Both the position numbers and the translations under genes were made by a program. Source: Enterobacter cloacae (GTDB lineage Bacteria; Pseudomonadota; Gammaproteobacteria; Enterobacterales; Enterobacteriaceae). Taken from it: 64,000 nt of DNA. The stretch covers positions 248,001 to 312,000 of the forward strand of contig NZ_JAALCJ010000003.1 in NCBI RefSeq assembly GCF_011078175.1, written 5' to 3'. The first letter of the stretch is position 1, and each line of letters begins with the position of its first letter. Under the pieces are notes generated by a model, which ran no database searches, was not told the DNA's origin, and saw nothing but the letters and a program-made list of their open reading frames with translations. This document shows positions 1 through 9,918 of the stretch, one piece after another.

Positions 1-74
1 TGATCTGGCCCAGCGCAAAGGGCCCTGCACTTTGTGTTAAAAGTACGCAATCTCTCTTTTCTTCAGGGCGTTTC

Positions 75-1315
<1,241 letters not shown>

Positions 1316-1359
1316 TAAAATCGCTTGCAATTGTATCGTGCACTATCTATATTCATTTC

Positions 1360-1812
1360 ATGGACGCAAAAACGAACGACACCACCAACGCGCTTCTGCT
1401 GGATAACCAGCTCTGTTTTGCCCTCTATTCGGCAAATCTGGCGCTTAACAAGCTTTACCGGCAACTGCTGGCGCCGCTTAACCTGACCTACCCGCAATAC
1501 CTGGTAATGCTGGTGCTATGGGAGCAGGACGATATTACGGTGTCAGACATTGGCGAGCGGCTGTTCCTGGATTCCGCCACGCTGACCCCCCTGCTGAAAC
1601 GTCTGGAAAGCGCAGGATTGATCTTTCGCCAGCGCTCCCGCCAGGATGAGCGTCAGGTCGCCGTCACCCTGAGCGATGCGGGTCGCGAACTGCAACAGCG
1701 GGCTGTAACGATCCCACACGCCGTGGGCTGTGCAGCACAATGTGATACCGACACCATGCTGGCGCTCAAGCAACAGCTGGAACTTTTGCGCCAACAGCTT
1801 CATCGCGCGTAA
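1360..1812 (+). CDS. ohrR: OhrR-type MarR-family organic peroxide sensor/repressor
   Basis: 150 residues with a MarR winged helix-turn-helix (residues ~35-130). Cys19 in [19 protein letters not shown] sits where OhrR proteins carry their peroxide-sensing cysteine, and residues after it ([20 protein letters not shown]) are OhrR-like. Family knowledge: reduced OhrR represses ohr and its own gene; oxidation of the cysteine by organic hydroperoxides releases DNA. The ATG at 1360 gives the family length; the same frame is open far upstream inside yjjB without meaning. The adjacent downstream ohr gene supports the call. Cysteines near residues 127 and 131 could form the disulfide of a two-Cys OhrR. 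Confidence 0.88.
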   Translation: MDAKTNDTTNALLLDNQLCFALYSANLALNKLYRQLLAPLNLTYPQYLVMLVLWEQDDITVSDIGERLFLDSATLTPLLKRLESAGLIFRQRSRQDERQVAVTLSDAGRELQQRAVTIPHAVGCAAQCDTDTMLALKQQLELLRQQLHRA

Positions 1813-1829
1813 GACTATACTTTACGCGC
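1805..1829 (+). terminator. Hairpin at the end of ohrR
   Basis: GCGCGTAA (1805-1812) pairs with TTACGCGC (1822-1829) across a 9-base loop, followed by CTGTTTTG. The left arm overlaps the ohrR stop codon. It could end ohrR transcripts or, since ohr starts 67 bases further on, be part of the ohr control region. Confidence 0.4.
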
Positions 1830-1896
1830 CTGTTTTGAGCCAAATACATCGCGCGCTATTTAATAGCACATAAAAACACATAATGAGGAACCTGCC

Positions 1897-2325
1897 ATGT
1901 CTTTAGAAAAAGTTGTCTACACTGCCAAAGCCAAAGCAACCGGAGGCCGTGATGGCCGCGCCACGTCCTCCGATGGCGTTCTGGATGTCAAACTGGGTGT
2001 GCCAAAAGAGATGGGCGGCATGGGTGGAGAAGTAACCAACCCTGAGCAGCTGTTCGCTGCGGGCTACTCCGCTTGCTTCCTGGGCGCAATGAAGTTCGTT
2101 GCGGCACGCGACAAATTCGCGCTGCCAAAAGACGCCTTTATTGAAGGCGAAGTAGGGATTGGTCCGCTGCCAACCGGTTTTGGTATCGAAGCGAAGCTGA
2201 ACATCCACGTTGAAGGGATGGACGCAGCGGAAGCCAAAAAACTGGTGGATGCGGCGCATATCGTCTGTCCGTACTCTAACGCGACGCGCGGCAATATCGA
2301 CGTGACGCTGAACATCATCGCGTAA
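1897..2325 (+). CDS. ohr: Ohr, organic hydroperoxide reductase
   Basis: 142 residues, the usual Ohr length, OsmC/Ohr fold. Both conserved cysteines are present: Cys60 in [10 protein letters not shown] (peroxidatic) and Cys124 in [12 protein letters not shown] (resolving), with Arg20 and Glu50 as the likely catalytic partners. Ohr reduces organic and fatty-acid hydroperoxides to alcohols in the cytoplasm using lipoylated proteins as reductant (family knowledge). It lies 84 bases after ohrR on the same strand, with GAGGAAC ahead of the ATG. Expected to be repressed by OhrR and induced by organic peroxides. Confidence 0.95.
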   Translation: MSLEKVVYTAKAKATGGRDGRATSSDGVLDVKLGVPKEMGGMGGEVTNPEQLFAAGYSACFLGAMKFVAARDKFALPKDAFIEGEVGIGPLPTGFGIEAKLNIHVEGMDAAEAKKLVDAAHIVCPYSNATRGNIDVTLNIIA

Positions 2326-2344
2326 GCAACACCTGTGATTATAG

Positions 2345-2370
2345 CCCCGGTAAGCGTAACGCCGCCGGGG
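2345..2370. repeat. REP-like hairpin between ohr and dnaT
   Basis: CCCCGG (2345-2350) and CCGGGG (2365-2370) flank a REP-type core TAAGCGTAACG. It resembles the palindromic units seen elsewhere in the window and probably also stops or stabilises ohr transcripts. Confidence 0.55.
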
Positions 2371-2449
2371 AAATCCTCTCCTTTCCTCCCCTCTCTCTGT
2401 GCTACCATAACCCTCAATCACGCCCGTAGTAATCAGTTGAGAAAGTGTT

Positions 2450-2995
2450 ATGTCCTCCAGAATCCTGACCACCAGCATTGCTGGCATTGATGCCTTTTTG
2501 CGCGATCCTCGCGGTGTGTTAACGCACGCCGAAGGCGGCACGCTTGCGGTATTTGCCGACAACGCCCCGGCCTTTTATGCGGTCACGCCGGAACGTCTGG
2601 CGCAGCTTCTGGAGATAGAAGCGAAGCTGGCGCGCCCGGCAAGCGATGTCATGCTGGATAATCAGTTTTTTGACGAGCCCACCAGTGCCCCGGCAGGCAT
2701 CCCAATGGGAAAATTTCCCATGTACGCCGGTTGGCAGCCGGACGCCGATTTTCAACGGCAGGCGGCATTATGGGGAATAGCCCTCTCGCAGCCCCCAACG
2801 CCGGAAGAGCTGGCGGCCTTTACCGCTTACTGGCAGGCTGAAGGGAAAGTATTCCATCATGTTCAGTGGCAGCAAAAGCTCGCGCGCAGTCTGCAAATCA
2901 ACCGCGCCAGCAACAACGGCCAGCCAAAACGTGATATCAATGCCTTTTCAGAACCGGATAAAAAAATTCCTGATGGATTCCGAGGTGCAAAATGA
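2450..2995 (+). CDS. dnaT: DnaT, primosomal protein I
   Basis: 181 residues, close to the 179 of E. coli DnaT, with its N-terminus [19 protein letters not shown] and the central MYAGWQPD motif. DnaT joins PriA-PriB-ssDNA and helps load DnaB-DnaC during replication restart (family knowledge). The N-terminal ~85 residues correspond to the oligomerisation domain and the C-terminal ~95 to the ssDNA-binding domain. The last four bases overlap the dnaC start (ATGA), giving the conserved dnaTC operon. The C-terminal tail is basic and less conserved. Confidence 0.95.
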   Translation: MSSRILTTSIAGIDAFLRDPRGVLTHAEGGTLAVFADNAPAFYAVTPERLAQLLEIEAKLARPASDVMLDNQFFDEPTSAPAGIPMGKFPMYAGWQPDADFQRQAALWGIALSQPPTPEELAAFTAYWQAEGKVFHHVQWQQKLARSLQINRASNNGQPKRDINAFSEPDKKIPDGFRGAK

Positions 2996-3729
2996 AAAAC
3001 GTCGGCGACCTGATGAAACGTTTGCAGAAAATGATGCCCGCTAACGTGAAGCCCGCCTTCACTACCGGTGAAGAACTGCTGGCGTGGCAAAAAGAGCAAG
3101 GTGAAATCCGCGCGGCGGCCCTTGCCCGCGAGAACCGCGCGATGAAAATGCAGCGCACCTTTAACCGCTCGGGCATTCGCCCTTTGCACCAGAACTGCTC
3201 CTTCGAGAATTATAAGGTCGAGTCACAGGGGCAGATGAACGCCCTCAACCAGGCGCGCCAGTATGTGGATGAATTTGACGGCAATATCGCCAGCTTCATC
3301 TTTAGCGGAAAACCCGGCACGGGGAAAAATCACCTTGCGGCCGCTATCTGCAACGAGCTGCTGCTGCGCGGGAAGTCAGTGCTGATTATCACCGTGGCCG
3401 ATATTATGTCCGCCATGAAGGACACCTTCAGCAACCGCGAAACCAGCGAAGAACAGCTGCTGAATGATTTGAGTAACGTGGATTTACTGGTCATCGACGA
3501 GATCGGCGTCCAGACGGAATCCCGCTACGAGAAAGTGATCATCAACCAGATTGTCGATCGTCGTTCGTCATCAAAACGCCCAACCGGTATGCTGACGAAC
3601 CACAATATCGACGAGATGACCCGACTTCTTGGCGAGCGGGTTATGGATCGCATGAAGCTGGGTAATAGCCTGTACGTCATCTTTGACTGGGATAGCTACC
3701 GCAGCCGCGTCACCGGCAAAGAGTATTAA
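2992..3729 (+). CDS. dnaC: DnaC, DnaB helicase loader ATPase
   Basis: 245 residues, the E. coli length. Walker A is GKPGTGKN (residues 106-113, Lys112) and Walker B is [10 protein letters not shown] (Asp169-Glu170). The N-terminal ~60 residues form the DnaB-binding domain, the rest the AAA+ module. DnaC opens the DnaB ring and deposits it on single-stranded DNA at oriC and at restart sites. It overlaps dnaT by four bases, so the two are co-translated. E. coli has an Ala-Ser pair where this Walker A has Lys-Pro (recalled, not aligned). Confidence 0.96.
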   Translation: MKNVGDLMKRLQKMMPANVKPAFTTGEELLAWQKEQGEIRAAALARENRAMKMQRTFNRSGIRPLHQNCSFENYKVESQGQMNALNQARQYVDEFDGNIASFIFSGKPGTGKNHLAAAICNELLLRGKSVLIITVADIMSAMKDTFSNRETSEEQLLNDLSNVDLLVIDEIGVQTESRYEKVIINQIVDRRSSSKRPTGMLTNHNIDEMTRLLGERVMDRMKLGNSLYVIFDWDSYRSRVTGKEY

Positions 3730-3745
3730 GATATTTCCAGGGAGC

Positions 3746-3784
3746 GCCGGAAGAGCAGAGGTATATACTGAACCCACTTCCGGC
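3746..3784 (+). other. Inverted repeat between dnaC and yjjA
   Basis: GCCGGAAG (3746-3753) and CTTCCGGC (3777-3784) are perfect complements separated by 23 bases that contain GTATATACT. It could be a weak terminator for dnaTC or an operator for yjjA; no T-run follows. Confidence 0.3.
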
Positions 3785-3813
3785 CCAAAACGGACCTTGT
3801 TGAGTAAATCATT

Positions 3814-4296
3814 ATGAAAAAACAGTTTCTTATCAGCATCCTAACTGGCGCTCTGCTGGTGACTGGCGCAGCGCAGGCCGCATCATGGCAGGAGTCGCTA
3901 TCCAGCGCAGCAAGTGAATTGACCAAAGAGAGCGGCACTTCCCAGGGCGGGCTGTCAGCCTCGTCCCTCACCGGCCTGCTGGGTAACAGCTCCCAAAGCC
4001 TGAGCGCCGGAACGATGAATAACGCGGCGGGTATTCTGGAATACTGTGCGAAGCAGAAACTGGCTTCCGTCACCGATACCGAAAACATCAAGAATCAGGT
4101 GCTGGGTAAACTGGGTCTGGACACCCAGGAGCAGAAGGCGGATACCAACTATATGGACGGTATCCAGGGCCTGCTGAATGCGCAAAATGGCCAGCAGCTG
4201 AACCTCAGCACCCTTGGAAATTCAACGCTGGCAAAACAGGTGAAAACTAAAGCCTGCGATCTGGTGTTGAAACAAGGCGTTAATTTCCTCTCCTGA
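3814..4296 (+). CDS. yjjA: YjjA, secreted DUF2501 protein of unknown function
   Basis: 160 residues starting with a clear Sec signal peptide (MKKQFLISILTGALLVTGAAQA, cleavage after AQA at ~22), followed by a Ser/Gly/Leu-rich mature protein. Two cysteines (in LEYCAKQ and TKACDLV) could form a periplasmic disulfide. It matches E. coli YjjA in position (between dnaC and opgB) and in the C-terminal half. No catalytic motif is visible; function is unknown. It has its own spacing from dnaC (84 bases), so it may have its own promoter. Confidence 0.88.
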   Translation: MKKQFLISILTGALLVTGAAQAASWQESLSSAASELTKESGTSQGGLSASSLTGLLGNSSQSLSAGTMNNAAGILEYCAKQKLASVTDTENIKNQVLGKLGLDTQEQKADTNYMDGIQGLLNAQNGQQLNLSTLGNSTLAKQVKTKACDLVLKQGVNFLS

Positions 4297-4567
4297 TCGT
4301 CCCCCATTTTCTGCCACAACACGCCGGGTTTATTACGTTAGGCTTACACCGCGGCGTGAAGTGCGTTTTTTTACCCCTTGTCACCACCTCAGCGTCCGTA
4401 TGCCACGATGCGACCTTATGCAAAAATCCGATTTTATAAACCAAATCCTAACAACAGCACACTTTCGTGACACTAAAATTGCAGCTAAGCGACATCGCAA
4501 TTACATTGTATTACCCAAAAAATAAGCAATTAGCCGGCTAAGCGTCCGGTATGATGAGGATCTGCTG
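4297..4567. promoter_or_regulatory. Intergenic region ahead of opgB
   Basis: 271 bases without a gene. The first part holds CACGCCG and CGGCGTG about 25 bases apart followed by a T-run (TGCGTTTTTTT, ~4365-4375), a plausible terminator for yjjA. The second part is AT-rich and would carry the opgB promoter; I see no operator I can name. GAGGA lies 7 bases ahead of the opgB TTG. Confidence 0.4.
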
Positions 4568-6859
4568 TTGTCAGAGTTAATGTCCCTTGTCCTTTTCCTG
4601 GCTTCTATCGGCGTTTATGCCTGGAAAGCCGGTCGTCACACCTGGTGGTTTGTGGCCACCCTGGTGGTGCTCGGCATTTTTATCGTTTTAAACATTACCT
4701 TATATGCCAGCGATTACTTTACCGGCGACGGTATTAACGACGCGGTGCTCTACACCCTGACCAACAGCCTGACCGGCGCTGGCGTGGGTAAGTACATCCT
4801 TCCGGGTCTGGGGCTGGTGGTCGCACTGGTTGGCATCTTCGCCGCGCTGGCCTGGGTTTTGCGCCGTCGCCGTCACCGACCACACCATCATGGCTACAGC
4901 CTGCTGGCACTGTGCCTGGCGCTGGCCTCAGTGGACGCCAGCCCGGCATTCCATCAAATTACCGAGCTGGTAAAATCCCAGTCGCGCGATGGCGATCCGG
5001 ACTTCGTGGCCTATTACAAAGAGCCGGCGAAAAAAATCGACACACCCAAACTCAACCTGGTCTACATCTATGGTGAAAGCCTGGAGCGCACCTACTTTGA
5101 CAACGAGGCGTTCCCGAACCTGACGCCGGAGCTTGGCGCGCTGAAAAACCAGGGGCTCGACTTCAGCCACACCATGCAGTTGCCCGGCACGGATTACACC
5201 ATCGCCGGGATGGTGGCCTCCCAGTGCGGTATTCCCCTGTTCGCCCCGTTTGAAGGCAACGCCTCCGCCTCGATGTCGAGCTTCTTCCCGCAGAACATTT
5301 GCCTCGGCGATATCCTGAAAAACTCGGGCTATGAAAACTACTTCATGCAGGGCGCTAACCTGCGCTTCGCCGGGAAAGATGTGTTCCTGAAATCCCACGG
5401 TTTCGATCACCTGTATGGTTCCGAAGAGCTCAAAACCACCGTCGCCGATCCGGCTTACCGCAATGACTGGGGCTTTTACGACGACACCGTTCTGGATGAA
5501 ACCTGGAAGAAATTCGAAGAACTTTCTCGTGCCGGTAAGCGCTTCTCGTTATTTGCGCTGACCGTCGATACCCACCATCCGGATGGTTTCGTTTCGCGCA
5601 CCTGTAAACGTCAGCGCTACGACATTGACGGTAAAAACAACAAGTCGTTCAGCGCCGTGACCTGTAGCCAGGAGCATATCGCGGCGTTAATAGAGAAAAT
5701 CAAAGCGTCTCCGTATTTTAAAAATACGGTCATCGTCGTCTCATCTGACCATCTGGCGATGAAAAACAGCGCCTGGGATGAGCTGAGTAAGCAGGATCGC
5801 AGCAACCTGTTCTTTGTCCTCCGCGGCGATAAACCGCAGCAGGAGGTCATTGCCGCTAAGCGTAACTCGATGGATAACGGCGCGACCGTGCTGGATATTC
5901 TGGGCGGTGATAACTTTATTGGCCTGGGCCGCAGCACGCTGTCGGGCCAGTCCCTGTCGGAAATCTTCCTCAACATGAAGGAAAAAATCCTCGCCTGGAA
6001 GCCGGATATCATTCGTCTTTGGAACTTCCCGAAAGAGATTAAAGATTTCACCATCGATCAGGATAAAAAAATGATCGCGTTCTCCGGCAGCCATTTCCGC
6101 CTGCCCTTGCTGCTGCGCGTGTTGGATAACCGCGTCGAGCCGCTGCCGGAAAGCGAATACTCCGCGCCACTGCGCTTCCAGCTGGCGGAATTTGCCCCGC
6201 GCGATAATTTCGTCTGGGTCGACAAATGCTACAAAATGGGCCAGCTCTGGTCGCAACAGCTGTCGCTGTCTACCGACTGGTGCGTCTCTCAGGGGCAACT
6301 CGGCGGTGAACAGACCGTGCAACACGTTGACAAACCGCAGTGGCAGGGAAAAACCGCGTTTAAAGATACGGTGATTGATACCGCACGCTATCAGCGCAAC
6401 GTTGACCTGCTGAAAATCGTCGACAACGACATTCGTTATAAAGCAGACAGCTTCATTTTTAACGTTGCCGGCGCGCCGGAAGAGGTGAAGCAGTTCAGCG
6501 GTATTTCACGGCCGGAATCCTGGGGGCGCTGGTCTAACGCCCAGTTGGGCGATGAGGTGAAAATTGAGTATACCCATCCGCTGCCGGAGAAATTCGATCT
6601 GGTGATCACCGCCCGGGCATTTGGTCCCAACGCAAACCGTCCTATACCGGTACGCGTCGGCGATAAAGAACAGACGCTGACGCTGAGCAATAACGTCACC
6701 ACCAGCACGCTGCACTTCGATAACCCAACGCGTAGCAATACGCTGGTCATTGTGCCGCCCGATCCGCAGTCCACTAACGAAGGGAATATTCTCGGTCACT
6801 CTCCGCGCAAGCTGGGGATCGGCATGGTGGAGATTAAAATTGTGAGTAGCGCTGGCTGA
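4568..6859 (+). CDS. opgB: OpgB (MdoB), phosphoglycerol transferase I
   Basis: 763 residues, matching E. coli OpgB along its length. Three to four membrane segments occupy residues ~1-130; the periplasmic catalytic domain (alkaline phosphatase/sulfatase fold, LtaS relative) follows, with the nucleophile motif [14 protein letters not shown] near residue 168 and SSDHLAM further on. It moves sn-1-phosphoglycerol from phosphatidylglycerol to osmoregulated periplasmic glucans. The start is a TTG at 4568, preceded by GAGGA at good spacing; the next ATG (4580) lacks a ribosome site. The stop overlaps the next gene by one base (TGATG). Confidence 0.95.
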   Translation: MSELMSLVLFLASIGVYAWKAGRHTWWFVATLVVLGIFIVLNITLYASDYFTGDGINDAVLYTLTNSLTGAGVGKYILPGLGLVVALVGIFAALAWVLRRRRHRPHHHGYSLLALCLALASVDASPAFHQITELVKSQSRDGDPDFVAYYKEPAKKIDTPKLNLVYIYGESLERTYFDNEAFPNLTPELGALKNQGLDFSHTMQLPGTDYTIAGMVASQCGIPLFAPFEGNASASMSSFFPQNICLGDILKNSGYENYFMQGANLRFAGKDVFLKSHGFDHLYGSEELKTTVADPAYRNDWGFYDDTVLDETWKKFEELSRAGKRFSLFALTVDTHHPDGFVSRTCKRQRYDIDGKNNKSFSAVTCSQEHIAALIEKIKASPYFKNTVIVVSSDHLAMKNSAWDELSKQDRSNLFFVLRGDKPQQEVIAAKRNSMDNGATVLDILGGDNFIGLGRSTLSGQSLSEIFLNMKEKILAWKPDIIRLWNFPKEIKDFTIDQDKKMIAFSGSHFRLPLLLRVLDNRVEPLPESEYSAPLRFQLAEFAPRDNFVWVDKCYKMGQLWSQQLSLSTDWCVSQGQLGGEQTVQHVDKPQWQGKTAFKDTVIDTARYQRNVDLLKIVDNDIRYKADSFIFNVAGAPEEVKQFSGISRPESWGRWSNAQLGDEVKIEYTHPLPEKFDLVITARAFGPNANRPIPVRVGDKEQTLTLSNNVTTSTLHFDNPTRSNTLVIVPPDPQSTNEGNILGHSPRKLGIGMVEIKIVSSAG

Positions 6860-7368
6860 TGACGGCGTTCACCCTTCGCCCGACGCGCATCGACGACGTC
6901 GCTGCCCTGCCCGCCATTGAACGCGCGGCGGGGCAACGGTTTCGCGACGTTCCTGAACTGGCCTGGCTGGCAGACAATGAGGTTATTTCCGTTGAAGATC
7001 ACCTCGGTTACGCCGGACGCGGATTAAGCTGGCTGGCGCTGGCTGACGACCGGCCCGTGGGCTTTATTCTCGCCGAAGCTCATCCATCGTCGCTGTTTAT
7101 TGTGGAACTGTCGGTTCACCTGGACTGGCAGGGACGAGGTCTCGGACGCCAGTTAATCGCCCGTGCCGCCGCGCATGCCCGCAGTCTCGGCCTGAACTCG
7201 CTGACGTTAACAACGTTTCGTGATGTCCCCTGGAATGCGCCCTTCTACAGGCGATTAGGGTTTGAAATGATGACGACGCTGACGCCGGAACTGCGTCAGA
7301 AACGCGAGGAAGAGACGGCGCACGGTTTAGCGTATGGTTCCCGCTGCGCCATGCGCCTGCCTCTGTAA
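6859..7368 (+). CDS. GNAT-family N-acetyltransferase
   Basis: 169 residues with a GNAT fold: an N-terminal FTLRPTRIDDVAALPAIERAA strand-helix, the acetyl-CoA loop WQGRGLGRQLI (motif A, Q-x-x-G-x-G/A) near residues 91-101, and the typical ending NAPFYRRLGFEM. It resembles small-molecule or protein N-acetyltransferases with unknown substrate; the substrate cannot be read from the sequence. Its ATG shares one base with the opgB stop, so it is probably translated from the same message. A BIME follows at once. Confidence 0.85.
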   Translation: MTAFTLRPTRIDDVAALPAIERAAGQRFRDVPELAWLADNEVISVEDHLGYAGRGLSWLALADDRPVGFILAEAHPSSLFIVELSVHLDWQGRGLGRQLIARAAAHARSLGLNSLTLTTFRDVPWNAPFYRRLGFEMMTTLTPELRQKREEETAHGLAYGSRCAMRLPL

Positions 7369-7371
7369 AAT

Positions 7372-7447
7372 CGCCCGGTGGCGCTGCGCTTTCCGGGCCT
7401 ACAAAACCCAGAGCCGTAGGCCGGGTAAGGCGAAGCCGCCACCCGGC
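7372..7447. repeat. BIME (paired REP units) between GNAT gene and tsr
   Basis: Two REP units in opposite orientation: CGCCCGGTGGCGCTGCGCTTTC...CGGGC and GGCCGGGTAAGGCGAAGCC...CACCCGGC, joined by CCTACAAAACCCAGAGCCGTAGG. It lies between two convergent genes and likely protects or ends both transcripts. Confidence 0.85.
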
Positions 7448-7460
7448 ACAACACGCACGA

Positions 7461-9125
7461 TTAGAAGGTTTCCCAATTATCACCCGCATCAGCGGTTGCC
7501 GCTTTACGCGCCACTACCGGTGCAGCAACGCTTTTCGCGGAGGCAAACTCGCGCGCCTTCATCTGCTCCTGCTGAATACGGAACACCGCAACGGCCTGCG
7601 TCAGACGGCTCGCCTGCTCTTCCAGTGCCGCCGCCGCAGCAGCAGATTCTTCCACCAGCGAGGCGTTCTGCTGGGTCACGCGATCCATCTCCGCTACCGC
7701 CAGCCCAACCTGGTCGATACCGCGGCTCTGCTCGTCAGACGCAGATGCAATCTCGCCCATGATGTCCGTTACGCGGGTAACCGCATTCACGATCTCACCC
7801 ATGGTTTCACCGGCGCTTTCCACCAGCGTTGAACCGACTTCCACACGGCCAACGGAGTCTTCAATCAGGCTCTTGATCTCGCGCGCCGCCTGGGCGCTGC
7901 GCTGCGCCAGGTTACGTACTTCACCTGCCACCACCGCAAAGCCGCGGCCCTGCTCACCCGCACGCGCCGCTTCTACCGCTGCGTTCAGTGCCAGGATATT
8001 GGTCTGGAAGGCAATACCGTCGATAACGCTGATAATATCAGCGATTTTTTGCGAACTCCCCGCGATGTCACGCATGGTCTGCACCACGTTATCCACCACT
8101 TTACCGCCTTTCTGCGCGGTTTCGGATGCGCTCAGGGCCAGATTACTCGCCTGACGTGCATTCTCGGCGTTCTGCTTCACGGTGGCAGTCAGCTGTTCCA
8201 TGCTGGCGGCGGTCTCTTCAAGAGAAGCAGCCTGCTGTTCGGTACGGGATGAGAGATCGTTATTACCCATCGAGATTTCGCTCGCACCGCTGTAGATGGC
8301 GTTCGCACCGTTACGCACGTCACCCACGGTACGCACCAGCTCGCCCTGCATGTGGCGCAGGGAGTCGGCCAGCTCGCCCATCTCGTTGGAGCCTTCCACG
8401 TCGATGCGCTTCACCAGGTCGCCGCTGGCGATATGACGAATGCTGTCAATCAGACGGTTCATCGGTGAAATCAGCGCCTGACGAATGCCCAGCCAGACGG
8501 CCACAATCACCACCAGCACAGCAGCCAGCACGCTAATCAGCACCCAGATCGCCTGACGGTAAGAGCTGTTGCTGTCTTCAACCGCGGTCTGATACAGCGC
8601 GTCGTTCTGTTGCAGGTAGTTGACGTACTGCTTCTCAAAGCCATCCTGATAGCTCTGGGTCGGCTGGTCGAAGAACTCATTGATTTTGCCGGCCCCCAGC
8701 AGCTGGATCAGCTCAGCCAGCGCGCCATGGTAGATATCGTAATTACGTTTGATTTCCAGTGCCGCAGCGTCGCTCTGACGCGGATCGCGCGGCAGCGCTT
8801 CGTAATCCGCCCAGTTTTTTTCCGCCTGTTTCAAAGACGCAGACGCAATCTGCATCAGCTCGGAGACGGTTGAGCCGCTGCCGATATTGTTCTGATCCAT
8901 CATGTAGCGGATACCCGCGCGGTTCAGGGTGTTACGGGTTTGCAGCAGCGCCACCCAGCTACCGTTCAGGGTGGATTGTTGCTGGCGAATGGTTTGCAGG
9001 ATGGTGAAATTCTCTTTGTCATGCTTCAGGGCATTGAAGAAAAGACCACCGGATGTAAGTTGTAAAAGGCCAAATATCGCTAAAACCAGCATTAGACTGG
9101 TGACAATCTTGATACGATTTAACAT
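7461..9125 (-). CDS. tsr: Tsr, methyl-accepting chemotaxis protein I (serine chemoreceptor)
   Basis: 554 residues (E. coli 551). Order: transmembrane helix 1 (~7-30), periplasmic four-helix ligand domain (~31-190) with the serine-pocket region [16 protein letters not shown], transmembrane helix 2 (~191-213), HAMP (~214-267), methylation helices and the invariant hairpin tip [20 protein letters not shown], and the C-terminal CheR/CheB-docking pentapeptide NWETF. I chose the ATG at 9125 because it gives the Tsr N-terminus [11 protein letters not shown]; an in-frame start 22 codons upstream would include the promoter. Senses serine and, in E. coli, redox, pH, temperature and AI-2. Transcribed from the sigma-28 promoter just upstream. 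Confidence 0.96.
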   Translation of the reverse strand: MLNRIKIVTSLMLVLAIFGLLQLTSGGLFFNALKHDKENFTILQTIRQQQSTLNGSWVALLQTRNTLNRAGIRYMMDQNNIGSGSTVSELMQIASASLKQAEKNWADYEALPRDPRQSDAAALEIKRNYDIYHGALAELIQLLGAGKINEFFDQPTQSYQDGFEKQYVNYLQQNDALYQTAVEDSNSSYRQAIWVLISVLAAVLVVIVAVWLGIRQALISPMNRLIDSIRHIASGDLVKRIDVEGSNEMGELADSLRHMQGELVRTVGDVRNGANAIYSGASEISMGNNDLSSRTEQQAASLEETAASMEQLTATVKQNAENARQASNLALSASETAQKGGKVVDNVVQTMRDIAGSSQKIADIISVIDGIAFQTNILALNAAVEAARAGEQGRGFAVVAGEVRNLAQRSAQAAREIKSLIEDSVGRVEVGSTLVESAGETMGEIVNAVTRVTDIMGEIASASDEQSRGIDQVGLAVAEMDRVTQQNASLVEESAAAAAALEEQASRLTQAVAVFRIQQEQMKAREFASAKSVAAPVVARKAATADAGDNWETF

Positions 9126-9154
9126 GTTTTCTCTTTCCTCAGACAGATACAGAA

Positions 9155-9181
9155 TTTTCGGCCTGGAAAGGGAAAACTTTA
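9155..9181 (-). promoter_or_regulatory. Sigma-28 (FliA) promoter of tsr
   Basis: On the minus strand TAAAGTTT (9181-9174), an 11-base spacer and GCCGAAAA (9162-9155). The flagellar class 3 consensus is TAAAGTTT-N11-GCCGATAA, so only one base differs and the spacing is exact. It sits 29 bases ahead of the tsr ATG and between tsr and hpaR. Confidence 0.9.
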
Positions 9182-9208
9182 CGAAAATCATCCTGGAATT
9201 TAGGGTTT

Positions 9209-9649
9209 TTACTCTTCGTCCCGCGCGGCAATATGTCGGTTTCCGAGTTCAATAAACTCTTCCAGCAGCGCCGTGAGCTGCTTCATCTTCTCCGGCGTAT
9301 ATTCCGCCTCAATTTGCTGGTACGCCTCTTCAACCTGAGCCTGAGCACGCTGGTACAGCGCGTTGCCTTCTTTCGTCAGCGATACGTACAGCTTGCGCTG
9401 GTCGTTCACCGGCTTTAAGCGCAGCACCAGACCATCGCGCTCCATCCGCGTCAAAATACCGGTCAGGCTTGGGCGTAAAATGCAGGTGCGAAACGCCAGA
9501 TCGTGAAAATCCATAGAAGGATGCTCGGCCAGCACGCGGACGATACGCCACTGCTGCTCGGTCAGATTATGCCGCTTCACTATCGGGCGGAAGTAACCCA
9601 TCGCCGCTTCCCGCGCCTGCAACAGCGCGATGGTTAATGAATCATGCAT
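9209..9649 (-). CDS. hpaR: HpaR, MarR-family repressor of the homoprotocatechuate genes
   Basis: 146 residues; the start [17 protein letters not shown] and the winged helix core [19 protein letters not shown] match E. coli W HpaR. The ATG at 9649 has AGGAGAAGG upstream at proper spacing; a GTG one codon earlier is less likely. HpaR represses the divergent hpaG operon and its own gene; 4-hydroxyphenylacetate and homoprotocatechuate relieve repression (known for E. coli W). It faces hpaG across 269 bases that must hold both operators. Confidence 0.93.
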   Translation of the reverse strand: MHDSLTIALLQAREAAMGYFRPIVKRHNLTEQQWRIVRVLAEHPSMDFHDLAFRTCILRPSLTGILTRMERDGLVLRLKPVNDQRKLYVSLTKEGNALYQRAQAQVEEAYQQIEAEYTPEKMKQLTALLEEFIELGNRHIAARDEE

Positions 9650-9918
9650 CACCTTCTCCTTACATCATTAACAAGTAAACAATCCCAAAAAGATGCTTTT
9701 ATAAACAACCCGCTTTAACCTGAAAAGTCTAGCAGAAACAATGTTATTTTTATAATCATATGATTTAAATACAAATTACATTAACCATGTAAATTTATTG
9801 TTACTCATATCACAAATTATTCACTTCTGATTGCGAAACAAACAGCAAAAGCATAAAACCAGATCATTAACATATTAATGAAACCAAAACCCGGACTGCC
9901 GGGGTGAGGAGCAGGTGA
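9650..9918. promoter_or_regulatory. hpaR-hpaG divergent control region with candidate HpaR operators
   Basis: AT-rich 269 bases. Inverted repeats visible: AATCATATGATT (9754-9765), TTACAT-N5-ATGTAA (9776-9792) and CATTAA-N4-TTAATG (9865-9880, 38 bases ahead of the hpaG ATG). MarR-family repressors bind such 12-20 base palindromes, so the first and third are the best operator candidates for hpaR and hpaG respectively. Strong ribosome sites lie at both ends (AGGAG for hpaR, GAGGAG for hpaG). Confidence 0.5.

Noticed and set aside
1..74. A gene ending or starting at the left edge
   Set aside because: Only 74 bases ahead of yjjP; a small GGCCC/GGGCC hairpin at 7-24 is seen but no coding evidence; a 72-codon frame at 34-252 overlaps yjjP and is spurious.
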